Origin: [Clostridium] polysaccharolyticum
GTDB lineage: Bacteria; Bacillota; Clostridia; Lachnospirales; Lachnospiraceae
Assembly (NCBI RefSeq): GCF_900111595.1
Contig: NZ_FOHN01000002.1
Coordinates: 176,974 to 240,973 of the forward strand
Direction: 5' to 3'
Length of the DNA: 64,000 nt
Shown in pieces: positions 1 through 7,811 of the stretch. The notes beneath the pieces were generated by a model. It was not told the origin of the DNA. It did not search any database and saw nothing but the letters and a program-made list of their open reading frames with translations. Position numbers and translations under genes: made by a program. How positions within the stretch are numbered: position 1 is the first letter of the stretch; each line of letters opens with the position of its first letter.

Positions 1-121
1 ACTGTCAAACAAACCAATTTTATCAAAACAATGTGATAAATTTGTGTTCTTTTGATTGTATCTTTCCCATAAATGTGTTAAGATGTTTCCATAAGTCAAC
101 CTTATAAATGGAGATGAATAT

Positions 122-1015
122 ATGGATATAAATTATGAATTATACAAAGTATTCTATTTTGTAGCCCGAACACTTAGTTTTTCCGAGGCTTCCAAGGAAT
201 TATACATATCCCAGTCAGCAGTAAGCCAATCCATTAAGACACTGGAAAAACGACTTGATCAAACCTTATTTGTCCGTAGTACAAAGAAAGTAAAACTCAC
301 AAAAGAAGGGGAACTCCTCTTTAAACACATTGAACCTGCCATAAACTTAATTAGCCGTGGTGAAAATCAGATTATTGAAGGTCATACTTTAAATGGCGGC
401 CAATTGCGTATCGGTGCTAGTGATACCATTTGCCGTTACTACTTAGTTCCTTTTTTTAAATCTTTTCATAACCGCTATCCTAACGTCCACATTAAAATCA
501 TCAATGAAACTTCTTTGAACTGTGTAGATTTATTAGAAACCAACCAAGTTGATTTAATCATTGCGAATACTCCAAACTCCAAGTTGAACTCCTTAGAAAA
601 TGTAAAAACCATTCACGAATTTCAAGATGTATTCCTTGTGAATACAAACTACTTTACCGACATCAGTCTAAACATGAACTTAACGAAACTGCAAAGCTAT
701 CCAATTCTGATGCTAGGCAAAAACTCAACTACAAGCCAGTTTTTACACTCTATTTTCTTACAGAACCAGCTTGATCTGATACCTGCTATTGAATTAAGCA
801 GCAATGACTTATTAATTGATTTAGCAAAGATTGGACTTGGTATCGCTTTTGTACCTGATTTTTGCATAAAACCTGATACGAACGATTTAAAAGTAATCCA
901 AATCAAAGAACGGCTGCCAAAACGGAAAATAGTCGCAGCCTACTCCAGCCAGCTTCCACTGTCTGCTGCTGCATCCTATTTCTTAGAATCTTTATCTTTC
1001 AAAGACAGAATATAA
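122..1015 (+). CDS. LysR-family transcriptional regulator
   Basis: A 297-residue protein with the LysR layout: an N-terminal winged helix-turn-helix at about residues 1-60 (the stretch SQSAVSQSIKTLEKRL is the recognition helix region) and a periplasmic-binding-like effector domain from about residue 90 to the end. The ATG at 122 follows a GGAG at 110-113 with 8 nt spacing. It lies 32 bp upstream of azlC on the same strand, so it probably controls, and may be co-transcribed with, the azlCD exporter. That would suggest a branched-chain amino acid as effector, but this is inferred only from position. I see no clear LysR-type T-N11-A operator to assign in the 121 bp upstream. Confidence 0.93.
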   Translation: MDINYELYKVFYFVARTLSFSEASKELYISQSAVSQSIKTLEKRLDQTLFVRSTKKVKLTKEGELLFKHIEPAINLISRGENQIIEGHTLNGGQLRIGASDTICRYYLVPFFKSFHNRYPNVHIKIINETSLNCVDLLETNQVDLIIANTPNSKLNSLENVKTIHEFQDVFLVNTNYFTDISLNMNLTKLQSYPILMLGKNSTTSQFLHSIFLQNQLDLIPAIELSSNDLLIDLAKIGLGIAFVPDFCIKPDTNDLKVIQIKERLPKRKIVAAYSSQLPLSAAASYFLESLSFKDRI

Positions 1016-1047
1016 TTGACAAGAAAAGAAGAAAGGGGTATTTAGCT

Positions 1048-1755
1048 ATGACTGAAGACTTTAAGCATGGTGTAAAACGTGGAATTCCTATTTGTCTAGG
1101 ATATCTTTCCGTTTCATTCACTTTTGGTTTACTTACAGTAAACGGCGGCTTCCCAATCTGGATTGCCGTCTTAATCTCGATTTCAAACTTGACTGGTGCC
1201 GGTCAGTTTGCTGCCATGAATCTCATGATTTACGGCACTACATATGCGGAAATTGCATTAACCACACTTTTTATTAATCTTAGGTACACGTTAATGTCGA
1301 TTTCCCTCTCCCAGAAGCTGAAATCAGAGATTCCTACTAGAAAACGTCTGCTTATTGGTTATGGAATTACAGACGAAGTTTTTGGAGTTGCCTCTTTGGA
1401 ATCTGGTTCTCTATCCTTTCCTTTCATGATGGGATTAATCCTGATTTCCCTTGCAGGCTGGCTTAGCGGAACAGTTCTGGGTGCACTTATCTGTTCTGCA
1501 ATGCCTGAGTATTTAAGCAGTTCCATGGGAATTGCCATCTACGGCATGTTTATTGCCATTGTAATTCCACCACTTAAAAAATCCAGACCTATATTATATA
1601 TAGTTCTGTTCTCAATTATTTTAAATATGATTATGTACTACATTCCTGCATTCCATAAGATTTCTACTGGTTTCCGTGTTATCATCACTTCTCTGATAGC
1701 TTCTGGAATCGGTGCTTATTTATACCCAGCAAAGGAGGAAGAAGAAAATGCTTAG
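1048..1755 (+). CDS. azlC: AzlC-family branched-chain amino acid exporter, large subunit
   Basis: A 235-residue polytopic membrane protein of the AzlC family, the large subunit of an AzlCD exporter that moves branched-chain amino acids or their analogues out of the cell. The start 'KRGIPICLGYLSVSFTFGLL' and the 'SNLTGAGQFAAMNLM' segment are typical, and several hydrophobic helices follow. A good AGAAAGGGG ribosome binding site precedes the ATG. The stop codon overlaps the start of azlD by 8 nt, which implies translational coupling. The substrate is inferred from family knowledge and cannot be read from the sequence. Confidence 0.92.
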   Translation: MTEDFKHGVKRGIPICLGYLSVSFTFGLLTVNGGFPIWIAVLISISNLTGAGQFAAMNLMIYGTTYAEIALTTLFINLRYTLMSISLSQKLKSEIPTRKRLLIGYGITDEVFGVASLESGSLSFPFMMGLILISLAGWLSGTVLGALICSAMPEYLSSSMGIAIYGMFIAIVIPPLKKSRPILYIVLFSIILNMIMYYIPAFHKISTGFRVIITSLIASGIGAYLYPAKEEEENA

Positions 1756-2050
1756 AACTTTAATTATGATCGCCATTATGGCCGCCATAACCTATGCACT
1801 TCGTGTACTTCCTATTACCTTGATCCGTAAGAAAGTAAAATCGCCTTATTTAAATGCATTTTTAAATTATGTGCCTTTTGCAATCCTTGGTGCCCTGACA
1901 ATACCAGATGTTTTTTATTCCACAAAAGACACGGCATCCGCTATTTTAGGCACTATTGTTGCTCTCATTTTTGCTTATTTTGGACGAGGGCTGCTTACTG
2001 TTACCATCGCTGCTATTGTAACAGTCTTACTGTATGGTTTTCTTTTTTAA
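1748..2050 (+). CDS. azlD: AzlD-family small subunit of the exporter
   Basis: A 100-residue hydrophobic protein with about four membrane helices, matching the AzlD partner of AzlC. I chose the ATG at 1748 over the in-frame GTG at 1712 because AAAGGAGG at about 1731-1738 sits at the right distance, the resulting N-terminus (MLRTLIMIAIMAA) starts a membrane helix, and the 8-nt overlap with azlC is a common coupling pattern. The motif 'TYALRVLPITLIRKK' is characteristic of the family. No obvious terminator follows before the tRNA promoter. Confidence 0.92.
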   Translation: MLRTLIMIAIMAAITYALRVLPITLIRKKVKSPYLNAFLNYVPFAILGALTIPDVFYSTKDTASAILGTIVALIFAYFGRGLLTVTIAAIVTVLLYGFLF

Positions 2051-2070
2051 GCATTTATCAGAATTTAGAC

Positions 2071-2099
2071 TTGACTTTTGCGATAAAATTAGCTATTCT
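2071..2099 (+). promoter_or_regulatory. Sigma-A type promoter of tRNA-Leu
   Basis: TTGACT at 2071-2076 and TATTCT at 2094-2099 are separated by 17 nt, and the mature tRNA starts 37 nt after the -10 box. Position and spacing make it the likely promoter of the tRNA gene. Confidence 0.6.
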
Positions 2100-2136
2100 T
2101 ATATGTGTTGAAACGATTTATTCGTTTTTTCATTCT

Positions 2137-2220
2137 GCAGTTGTGGCGGAATTGGCATACGCGCATGATTCAGGTTCATGTCCACGTACGTGGGTGTGGG
2201 TTCAAGTCCCATCAACTGCA
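2137..2220 (+). tRNA. tRNA-Leu (anticodon CAG)
   Basis: The 84-nt sequence folds as a class II tRNA. The acceptor stem GCAGTTG pairs with CAACTGC, with discriminator A at 2220. The D arm is GCG/CGC, and the anticodon stem CATGA/TCATG encloses the loop TTCAGGT, giving anticodon CAG for leucine codon CUG. There is a long variable arm, and the T arm GTGGG-TTCAAGT-CCCAT is intact. The 3' CCA is not encoded. It is a lone tRNA gene, not part of a cluster. Confidence 0.95.
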
Positions 2221-2228
2221 TGTTTTAA

Positions 2229-2273
2229 AAGTCTTAGTTTTACTAGATAGCTAGTGGGGTTAGGGCTTTTTTT
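2229..2273 (+). terminator. Rho-independent terminator after tRNA-Leu
   Basis: An 18-bp stem (2229-2246 with 2251-2268, using G-U wobbles) closes the loop ATAG and is followed by a run of T. It lies directly downstream of the tRNA. Confidence 0.75.
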
Positions 2274-2286
2274 CCTGTTAAGAAAC

Positions 2287-2324
2287 AAAAGAGCCTGGTT
2301 ACCAAAATGCAGCCTGGTTCTTTT
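2287..2324 (-). terminator. Terminator of the c-di-GMP phosphodiesterase gene
   Basis: An imperfect 14-bp stem (2287-2300 with 2311-2324), rich in A on the left arm and T on the right, lies immediately after the stop codon of the minus-strand gene. It could work on both strands. Confidence 0.5.
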
Positions 2325-2325
2325 A

Positions 2326-5097
2326 TTATGATTCCAAAACTTCCTCATAGGATTTTAACAGAAGTTCAAATTCTTTTACTGGCAATGGCTTAGCATATAA
2401 ATATCCTTGTGCCATATCACACTCTACGGTCTTAAGAAAATCAGACTGCATCTGTGTTTCTACCCCTTCCGAAAGCACTTTCATATTGAGCTGTTTCGCC
2501 ATTCTTATAATACTTGAAACAATAATCCGTTCTTCCTCTTTCATTTCTCCTGCACGGAAAAACTCTTTGTCCAGTTTTAACACATCTGTCCTCATATCCT
2601 TCAACAGGTTCAGTGAGGAATATCCAGCACCGAAATCATCAATGGAAACACAAAATCCCATTTTTCTCAGTTCTTTCATAACTGTGATAGCGGTTACTGT
2701 GTTATTGAGGAAAATGCTTTCTGTAAGTTCAAACTCAATCATCCATGGTTCTACCTGATAGGTACGTATCAGTTGTAATACTTTATCTAAAAAATCATCG
2801 TGATACAAATGTACTCTTGATACATTTACCGAAATCGGAACAATCTTAGCCCCGCTCTTTTTCCATTTCTGCAGAAGCTTACACACCTGCTCATAAATGT
2901 AAAAATCCAGTTTTACAATAAATCCATTTTTCTCAAACAGTGGAACAAAATCATTTGGCGGCAACATAGTTCCATCCCTTCTCATCCAGCGGACTAGTGC
3001 CTCTGCACCACTGATTTTTCCTGTTACTAACTTAATTTTAGGCTGCAAATACACTTGAAACTCTTCATTGTCCAGTGCACTATGCATATTGCTGATAATC
3101 TGCTGCTCTTTCTTTATCTCACGTTCCATATTGTCATCAAAAAACGCACAGCTGTCCACGCTTGAATTTTTCACTAACTTACGGGCAATGTTAGCATTAT
3201 CAATAGCCGCCATAAAATCTTTCTCTTTATCCTTTAACATATAAATGCCTGCTGAAATACCAATATTCAACGCAACATTCTTGCGGTTCTGCTGTTCACT
3301 AAAGGATTCCACAATACTCATTACGCGAAGTTTTAGCTGCTCTGCCGTTTCATAAGGCATTAAAACAGCAAAATTATCTGCTGAGGATCTGGCACAAATC
3401 TGCTTTCCGTAAGACGTATCCCGCAAATACTGTGCAAACTCTTTTAACAGCCTGTCTCCAGCATCATACCCTAAAGAATCATTAATATATTTAAAATTTT
3501 TTATATCCATAGACACAATTGCAAATCTAGTAGTATTGTATGCCTTAACTAAAATTTCTGCATCAGTCAGAAATTTATGAACGGTTGGCAAACCTGTCAG
3601 GGAATCAAAATTTTTTGCCATTTCCATCTTCTCTGTAATCCTCTCTGAATTACGTAATTTTAACAGATAGAACGAAATAATCTTTGTAATAAACATAAAA
3701 GACTCTACTTCCTGTTCCGTCCATCTTAAGCACCCACTGTTTCTCTCCATGTATACATATCCCTTTAAGTGATCCTCTTCATAAAAACCACATAAAAGCA
3801 TAGTTCCACCATCTTCCACACGTACGCCCATGTCCAAATCTGTATAACAGCTTCTTCTCATGCCAGATGCCTTTGATAGCAGTTCAAAAAGCTCTTCAAC
3901 GTATTTCTGTGAAGCAGTACTTTTTCCCAGTCCCTCTTTAAAATTCCATGAATAAGAAATACCTGTTTTTTTCTTTTCCTGCTCCACTACAAATACATTG
4001 CTGACCAGAAAATTTCGTCCTATCTTATCTAAAAGCATATTAACTGCACTTCCAACATCTTTTGTATTGGATAGAAGCTCCATAGCAAAATGAACCAGTT
4101 CCATATTTGCCTCGCTTTTCTTATAGGAACCAAGCTCTTTGATATGATATTCATTATAATACAGCTGCCCCTCTGCCAGCTTCGGAAGCTTCAGGCCGTC
4201 TCTATGATATATCGTTATTTCTTCTCCGTTCTGTTTTGCCTGATATAATGCAATGTCCGCTTTGGAAAACAGTTCAATATACTGTGTCCCCTGTTTTGGG
4301 AAAAAACTGACACCAACATTGCATGACAGCTTTTGTTCAATATTTTCACCTGCGTATGTTTCATGAACAGCCTTTAACAAAAGTTCTGCCTTTTCATAAG
4401 CTTCAGAAACAGATTCCATATTCTTTAGAAAGAGCACAAACTTATCTGTTCCAACACGCCCTATAACATCTCCCTCTGTTATCCGTTTTTTTAAGTTTAC
4501 CGCAATATTATTTAATACAACATTTCCAAATAAAAATCCAAGTTTCTGGTTTAGCACATCAAAGCCAGCAATATCCAAAATCATAAAGGCATGACAGTCA
4601 TCTGAATCACTTGTATGTAGAACACCATTAATGATCTCCTTCACCGCAAACTGGTTCCAGACTCCTGTAAGCGAATCCATTCTGCTTCTTGCTGTCTGTT
4701 CTTCCCGTTCCCGTTTCTGCTGGTCAATATTGATAATATAACCTACGAAAGCAACCGTCTCATTTTGTTCATTTCTAATGGCGGTACCTCTTGCCTGACA
4801 CCAGATTGCATTCTGCACGAACCCTTTAAGGCGGAATTCAATTGGATTCTCACCTGCAAAGTGTAAAAACTCAATAACAATTGGAACATCTCTATCCACA
4901 ATTATACTGGACATCTGAAAGGTACTATGTTCAATCACCTTTCCACTTAGTTCTGGAATTACCATGTTGTTTGAAAAGGATAATCGATCTGCTTCCATAT
5001 CAAATTCAAAGAAGCAGCAGCAGTTCATCTCAATTAAAGCATTGTACTTCTCAAGTCCATACTTACTTATAACGCCTACTCCTTGTACATCTTCCAT
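2326..5097 (-). CDS. PAS-GGDEF-GAF-like-GGDEF-EAL protein, probable c-di-GMP phosphodiesterase
   Basis: A 923-residue cytosolic signalling protein with no membrane segment. Order: PAS-like sensor (about 20-125), a first GGDEF-type domain (about 140-290) whose signature has become GTDKF, a GAF-like region (about 330-475), a second GGDEF-type domain (about 490-650) with SADNF in place of GGDEF, and an EAL domain (about 665-915). The EAL domain keeps its catalytic set: E-A-L at about 699, the ELTES glutamate, the double aspartate of SIDDFG near 820-821, the lysine of KLDKE and the glutamate of SEGVET. So it most likely hydrolyses cyclic di-GMP, while the two degenerate GGDEF domains would bind GTP or serve in regulation. 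ATG at 5097 follows AAGGAG. Confidence 0.92.
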   Translation of the reverse strand: MEDVQGVGVISKYGLEKYNALIEMNCCCFFEFDMEADRLSFSNNMVIPELSGKVIEHSTFQMSSIIVDRDVPIVIEFLHFAGENPIEFRLKGFVQNAIWCQARGTAIRNEQNETVAFVGYIINIDQQKREREEQTARSRMDSLTGVWNQFAVKEIINGVLHTSDSDDCHAFMILDIAGFDVLNQKLGFLFGNVVLNNIAVNLKKRITEGDVIGRVGTDKFVLFLKNMESVSEAYEKAELLLKAVHETYAGENIEQKLSCNVGVSFFPKQGTQYIELFSKADIALYQAKQNGEEITIYHRDGLKLPKLAEGQLYYNEYHIKELGSYKKSEANMELVHFAMELLSNTKDVGSAVNMLLDKIGRNFLVSNVFVVEQEKKKTGISYSWNFKEGLGKSTASQKYVEELFELLSKASGMRRSCYTDLDMGVRVEDGGTMLLCGFYEEDHLKGYVYMERNSGCLRWTEQEVESFMFITKIISFYLLKLRNSERITEKMEMAKNFDSLTGLPTVHKFLTDAEILVKAYNTTRFAIVSMDIKNFKYINDSLGYDAGDRLLKEFAQYLRDTSYGKQICARSSADNFAVLMPYETAEQLKLRVMSIVESFSEQQNRKNVALNIGISAGIYMLKDKEKDFMAAIDNANIARKLVKNSSVDSCAFFDDNMEREIKKEQQIISNMHSALDNEEFQVYLQPKIKLVTGKISGAEALVRWMRRDGTMLPPNDFVPLFEKNGFIVKLDFYIYEQVCKLLQKWKKSGAKIVPISVNVSRVHLYHDDFLDKVLQLIRTYQVEPWMIEFELTESIFLNNTVTAITVMKELRKMGFCVSIDDFGAGYSSLNLLKDMRTDVLKLDKEFFRAGEMKEEERIIVSSIIRMAKQLNMKVLSEGVETQMQSDFLKTVECDMAQGYLYAKPLPVKEFELLLKSYEEVLES

Positions 5098-5160
5098 GAT
5101 AACAAAACTCCTTAATATGAATCGTTTCTTTTATTGCTTTTTGCATTCTGAATTAGTTTC

Positions 5161-5189
5161 ATTATATCATGAATCCTGTTTCTGCACAA
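5161..5189 (-). promoter_or_regulatory. Promoter of the c-di-GMP phosphodiesterase gene
   Basis: On the minus strand TTGTGC (5184-5189) and a perfect TATAAT (5161-5166) are 17 nt apart, about 65 bp before the start codon. The gene can therefore be expressed independently of nrdD upstream. Confidence 0.6.
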
Positions 5190-5206
5190 TATCTTACAGC
5201 TGCTCC

Positions 5207-7597
5207 CTATTTTTGCACAAAAACGTTATCTGTCAAATAGGATTTGATATTTGATACATTTGCACACCTTTCTGCTTTGCCATTGTGCATTATTAACAAA
5301 GTAGGTGCCTGCATAACACCATATTCCATAGCCAGATCTGGATTTTCTTCTGCATCAACTGATACATATGGCAGTTCTTTCATCATAATTTCTGCAATTT
5401 GGCAATTAGGACATCTTTTGGTAGTAAATAAATACATGCCATCTTCCAATAAATCATCTTTTACATACAACTCAACATTCTTTATATTTTGTTCAACTTT
5501 CATCCTCTTTACTTCTTCATCTGTTTTCTCTACATTTTTGTAAGTAACACGATTTGAATATTCCTGCTTTTTCCCTTCATTCCAGTTCTGAACTGGCCTA
5601 TAGTAGCCAGTTATTCTGCTATAAACTTCTGCCTTTTCCCCACAATGCGGGCATACAAACTGTTCCCCCTCAAGGTAACCATGATTTTTACAGATCGAAT
5701 ACGTTGGCGAAATGGTATAATAAGGCAGTTTATAGTTCCTTGCAATGGTTCGGACTAATTTTGCAGCAGCCTTCCAGTCTGGTAGCTTTTCTCCCAAAAA
5801 TGTGTGAAATACCGTTCCTGACGTATAAAGTGTCTGTAATTCATCCTGAATATCCAGTGCACTAAATACATCCTCTGTGTACTCTACTGGCAAATGAGAA
5901 CTATTTGTGTAATAAGGACAATCCTCTTCCTTTCCCGCTGTTATAATCGCAGGCCATTGCTCTTTATCATGCTTTGCCAGACGATAGGTTGTGGATTCTG
6001 CTGGCGTTGCTTCAAGATTATACAGGTCTCCATATTCCTCCTGATAATCAGAAAGTTTTTCCCTCATAAAGTTCAAAACTTTCTTAGTAAATTCCTGTGC
6101 ATTTTTATTGGACAGATCTGCTTGAATCCACCGTGCATTTAAACAGGCTTCATTCATGCCTATCAGACCTATGGTAGAAAAATGATTATCAAAGTTGCCT
6201 AAATAACGCTTGGTATATGGATATAACCCTTCATTCAGAAGTTTTGTAATCACTTGTCTCTTCACTTTCAGAGATCTGGCAGAAAGATCCATCATTTTCG
6301 TCAGCCGCTCAAAAAACTCTGTTTCATCCTTTGCCAAAAATGCAATACGTGGCATATTTATCGTTACCACCCCAATCGATCCTGTACTTTCCCCTGAACC
6401 AAAGTAACCCCCTGTTTTCTTTCGAAGTTCCCGTAAATCAAGGCGAAGCCTGCAGCACATAGAACGAACATCACTAGGTTCCATATCGCTGTTTATATAA
6501 TTAGAGAAATAAGGAGTTCCATACTTGGATGTCATCTCAAACAAAAGTTTATTATTCTCCGTTTCAGACCAGTCAAAATCATTGGTAATGGAATACGTAG
6601 GAATTGGATACTGAAATCCTCTTCCATTGGCATCTCCTTCTACCATTATTTCTATAAAGGCCTTGTTTACCATATCCATTTCCTTTTTACATTCTCCGTA
6701 GGTAAAATCCACCTCTTTTCCACCAACAATACAAGACAGGTTTTCCATATCCGCTGGTACCGTCCAGTCTAACGTAATGTTAGAAAAAGGTGCCTGTGTT
6801 CCCCATCTTGACGGAGTATTAACCCCATAAATAAAACTTTGTATACATTGTTTCACTTCCCTGTATGATAAATGATCCTGTTTGACAAATGGTGCTAAAT
6901 ATGTATCGAAAGAAGAAAATGCCTGTGCACCCGCCCATTCATTCTGCATAATTCCAAGGAAATTCACCATCTGGTTACAAAGCGTACTTAAGTGAACTGC
7001 CGGGGAAGACGTAATCTTTCCAGGAATCCCCCCAAGCCCCTCTTTTATTAACTGCTTTAAAGACCATCCAGCACAATATCCCGTCAGCATAGACAAATCA
7101 TGGATATGAATATCTGCATTTCTGTGAGCATTGGCAATGGCCTCATCATATACTTCCGATAGCCAGTAATTAGCAGTAATAGAGCCTGAATTATGTAAAA
7201 TCAAGCCTCCTACCGAATAAGTAACTGTTGAATTTTCTTTGACCCTCCAGTCCTCCTCCCGCACATAACTGTTCACAATTTCTTTGTAATCTAATATAGT
7301 GGATTTCATATTTCGGATTTTTTCACGATTTTTACGATATAATATGTATGCTTTTGCTACTTCTGCATAACCCGTCTGCTCTAAAACACTTTCTACGCTG
7401 TCCTGAATATCTTCTACATGTACATACCCATCTTTTATTTTCTTTTGAAACGAAGAAGTAACTCGAAGTGACAATAAGCTGATAATTTCTTCTGTATATT
7501 GATTATCTGTGGCTAGAAAAGCTTTCATTATAGCATTTTCTATTTTTCCCAATTCGAACTCTGAGATTTTTCCATCCCGCTTTGTAACTTTAATCAT
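5207..7597 (-). CDS. nrdD: Anaerobic (class III) ribonucleoside-triphosphate reductase with C-terminal redoxin domain
   Basis: A 796-residue glycyl-radical enzyme that reduces NTPs to dNTPs without oxygen. An ATP-cone lies at about residues 1-95. The catalytic core follows, with HDLSMLTGYCAGWSL and the MCCRLRLDLREL region. A zinc site is formed by C636/H639 and C649/C652, and the glycyl-radical loop RITGYYRPVQNW has the radical glycine near 664. Unusually, the last 85 residues form a thioredoxin/glutaredoxin-like domain with a CPNC redox motif at about 729-732 and a cis-proline in MQAPTLL. The activase gene nrdG, often next to nrdD, is not adjacent and is not seen in the window. A paired NrdR operator and a good promoter lie upstream. 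The start has GGAAGGA at 7611-7617. Confidence 0.95.
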   Translation of the reverse strand: MIKVTKRDGKISEFELGKIENAIMKAFLATDNQYTEEIISLLSLRVTSSFQKKIKDGYVHVEDIQDSVESVLEQTGYAEVAKAYILYRKNREKIRNMKSTILDYKEIVNSYVREEDWRVKENSTVTYSVGGLILHNSGSITANYWLSEVYDEAIANAHRNADIHIHDLSMLTGYCAGWSLKQLIKEGLGGIPGKITSSPAVHLSTLCNQMVNFLGIMQNEWAGAQAFSSFDTYLAPFVKQDHLSYREVKQCIQSFIYGVNTPSRWGTQAPFSNITLDWTVPADMENLSCIVGGKEVDFTYGECKKEMDMVNKAFIEIMVEGDANGRGFQYPIPTYSITNDFDWSETENNKLLFEMTSKYGTPYFSNYINSDMEPSDVRSMCCRLRLDLRELRKKTGGYFGSGESTGSIGVVTINMPRIAFLAKDETEFFERLTKMMDLSARSLKVKRQVITKLLNEGLYPYTKRYLGNFDNHFSTIGLIGMNEACLNARWIQADLSNKNAQEFTKKVLNFMREKLSDYQEEYGDLYNLEATPAESTTYRLAKHDKEQWPAIITAGKEEDCPYYTNSSHLPVEYTEDVFSALDIQDELQTLYTSGTVFHTFLGEKLPDWKAAAKLVRTIARNYKLPYYTISPTYSICKNHGYLEGEQFVCPHCGEKAEVYSRITGYYRPVQNWNEGKKQEYSNRVTYKNVEKTDEEVKRMKVEQNIKNVELYVKDDLLEDGMYLFTTKRCPNCQIAEIMMKELPYVSVDAEENPDLAMEYGVMQAPTLLIMHNGKAERCANVSNIKSYLTDNVFVQK

Positions 7598-7656
7598 GAT
7601 AGAAACAAACTCCTTCCACTACTCATACTCCTGATTTTGTATTTTTCACCTAAATT

Positions 7657-7685
7657 ATATTAGCAGATACCATCCTGTTAGTCAA
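7657..7685 (-). promoter_or_regulatory. Promoter of nrdD
   Basis: On the minus strand TTGACT (7680-7685) and TAATAT (7657-7662) are exactly 17 nt apart, about 60 bp upstream of the nrdD start. The two NrdR-like boxes lie directly upstream of the -35 element. Confidence 0.75.
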
Positions 7686-7743
7686 GAAAAAGGCCACAAT
7701 ATATAGTGATGTTTTTTCGCATATCACTATATATTGTGGCTTT
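7684..7743 (-). terminator. Possible hflX terminator built from the NrdR-box hairpin
   Basis: Stem 7690-7710 with 7723-7743 (17 bp perfect, extended by G-U and A-T pairs), followed on the minus strand by TTTTTCTT. It lies about 70 nt after the hflX stop. The same bases form the NrdR operator, so one element may serve both roles. Confidence 0.5.
7694..7739 (-). promoter_or_regulatory. Tandem NrdR boxes upstream of nrdD
   Basis: Two 16-bp palindromes, CCACAATATATAGTGA (7694-7709) and TCACTATATATTGTGG (7724-7739), each match 14 of 16 positions of the established NrdR consensus ACACWATATATWGTGT. Their centres are 30 bp apart, about three helical turns, as is usual for NrdR operators. NrdR is the Zn/ATP-cone repressor of ribonucleotide reductase genes. 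The pair sits 9 bp upstream of the nrdD -35 box. The two boxes are also inverted copies of each other, so as RNA they form a hairpin that could double as the hflX terminator. nrdR itself is not in the window. Confidence 0.8.
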
Positions 7744-7811
7744 CTTTTGTGTAAATTAACAGAAGCCGACAAGCATTCGACAATCTGTGTTCTATTCAGC
7801 TGCTGCATCTT

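Noticed and set aside
1..121. Search for a gene fragment or riboswitch at the left edge
   Set aside because: I see no coding frame of note or structured leader; it appears to be the upstream region of the LysR gene.
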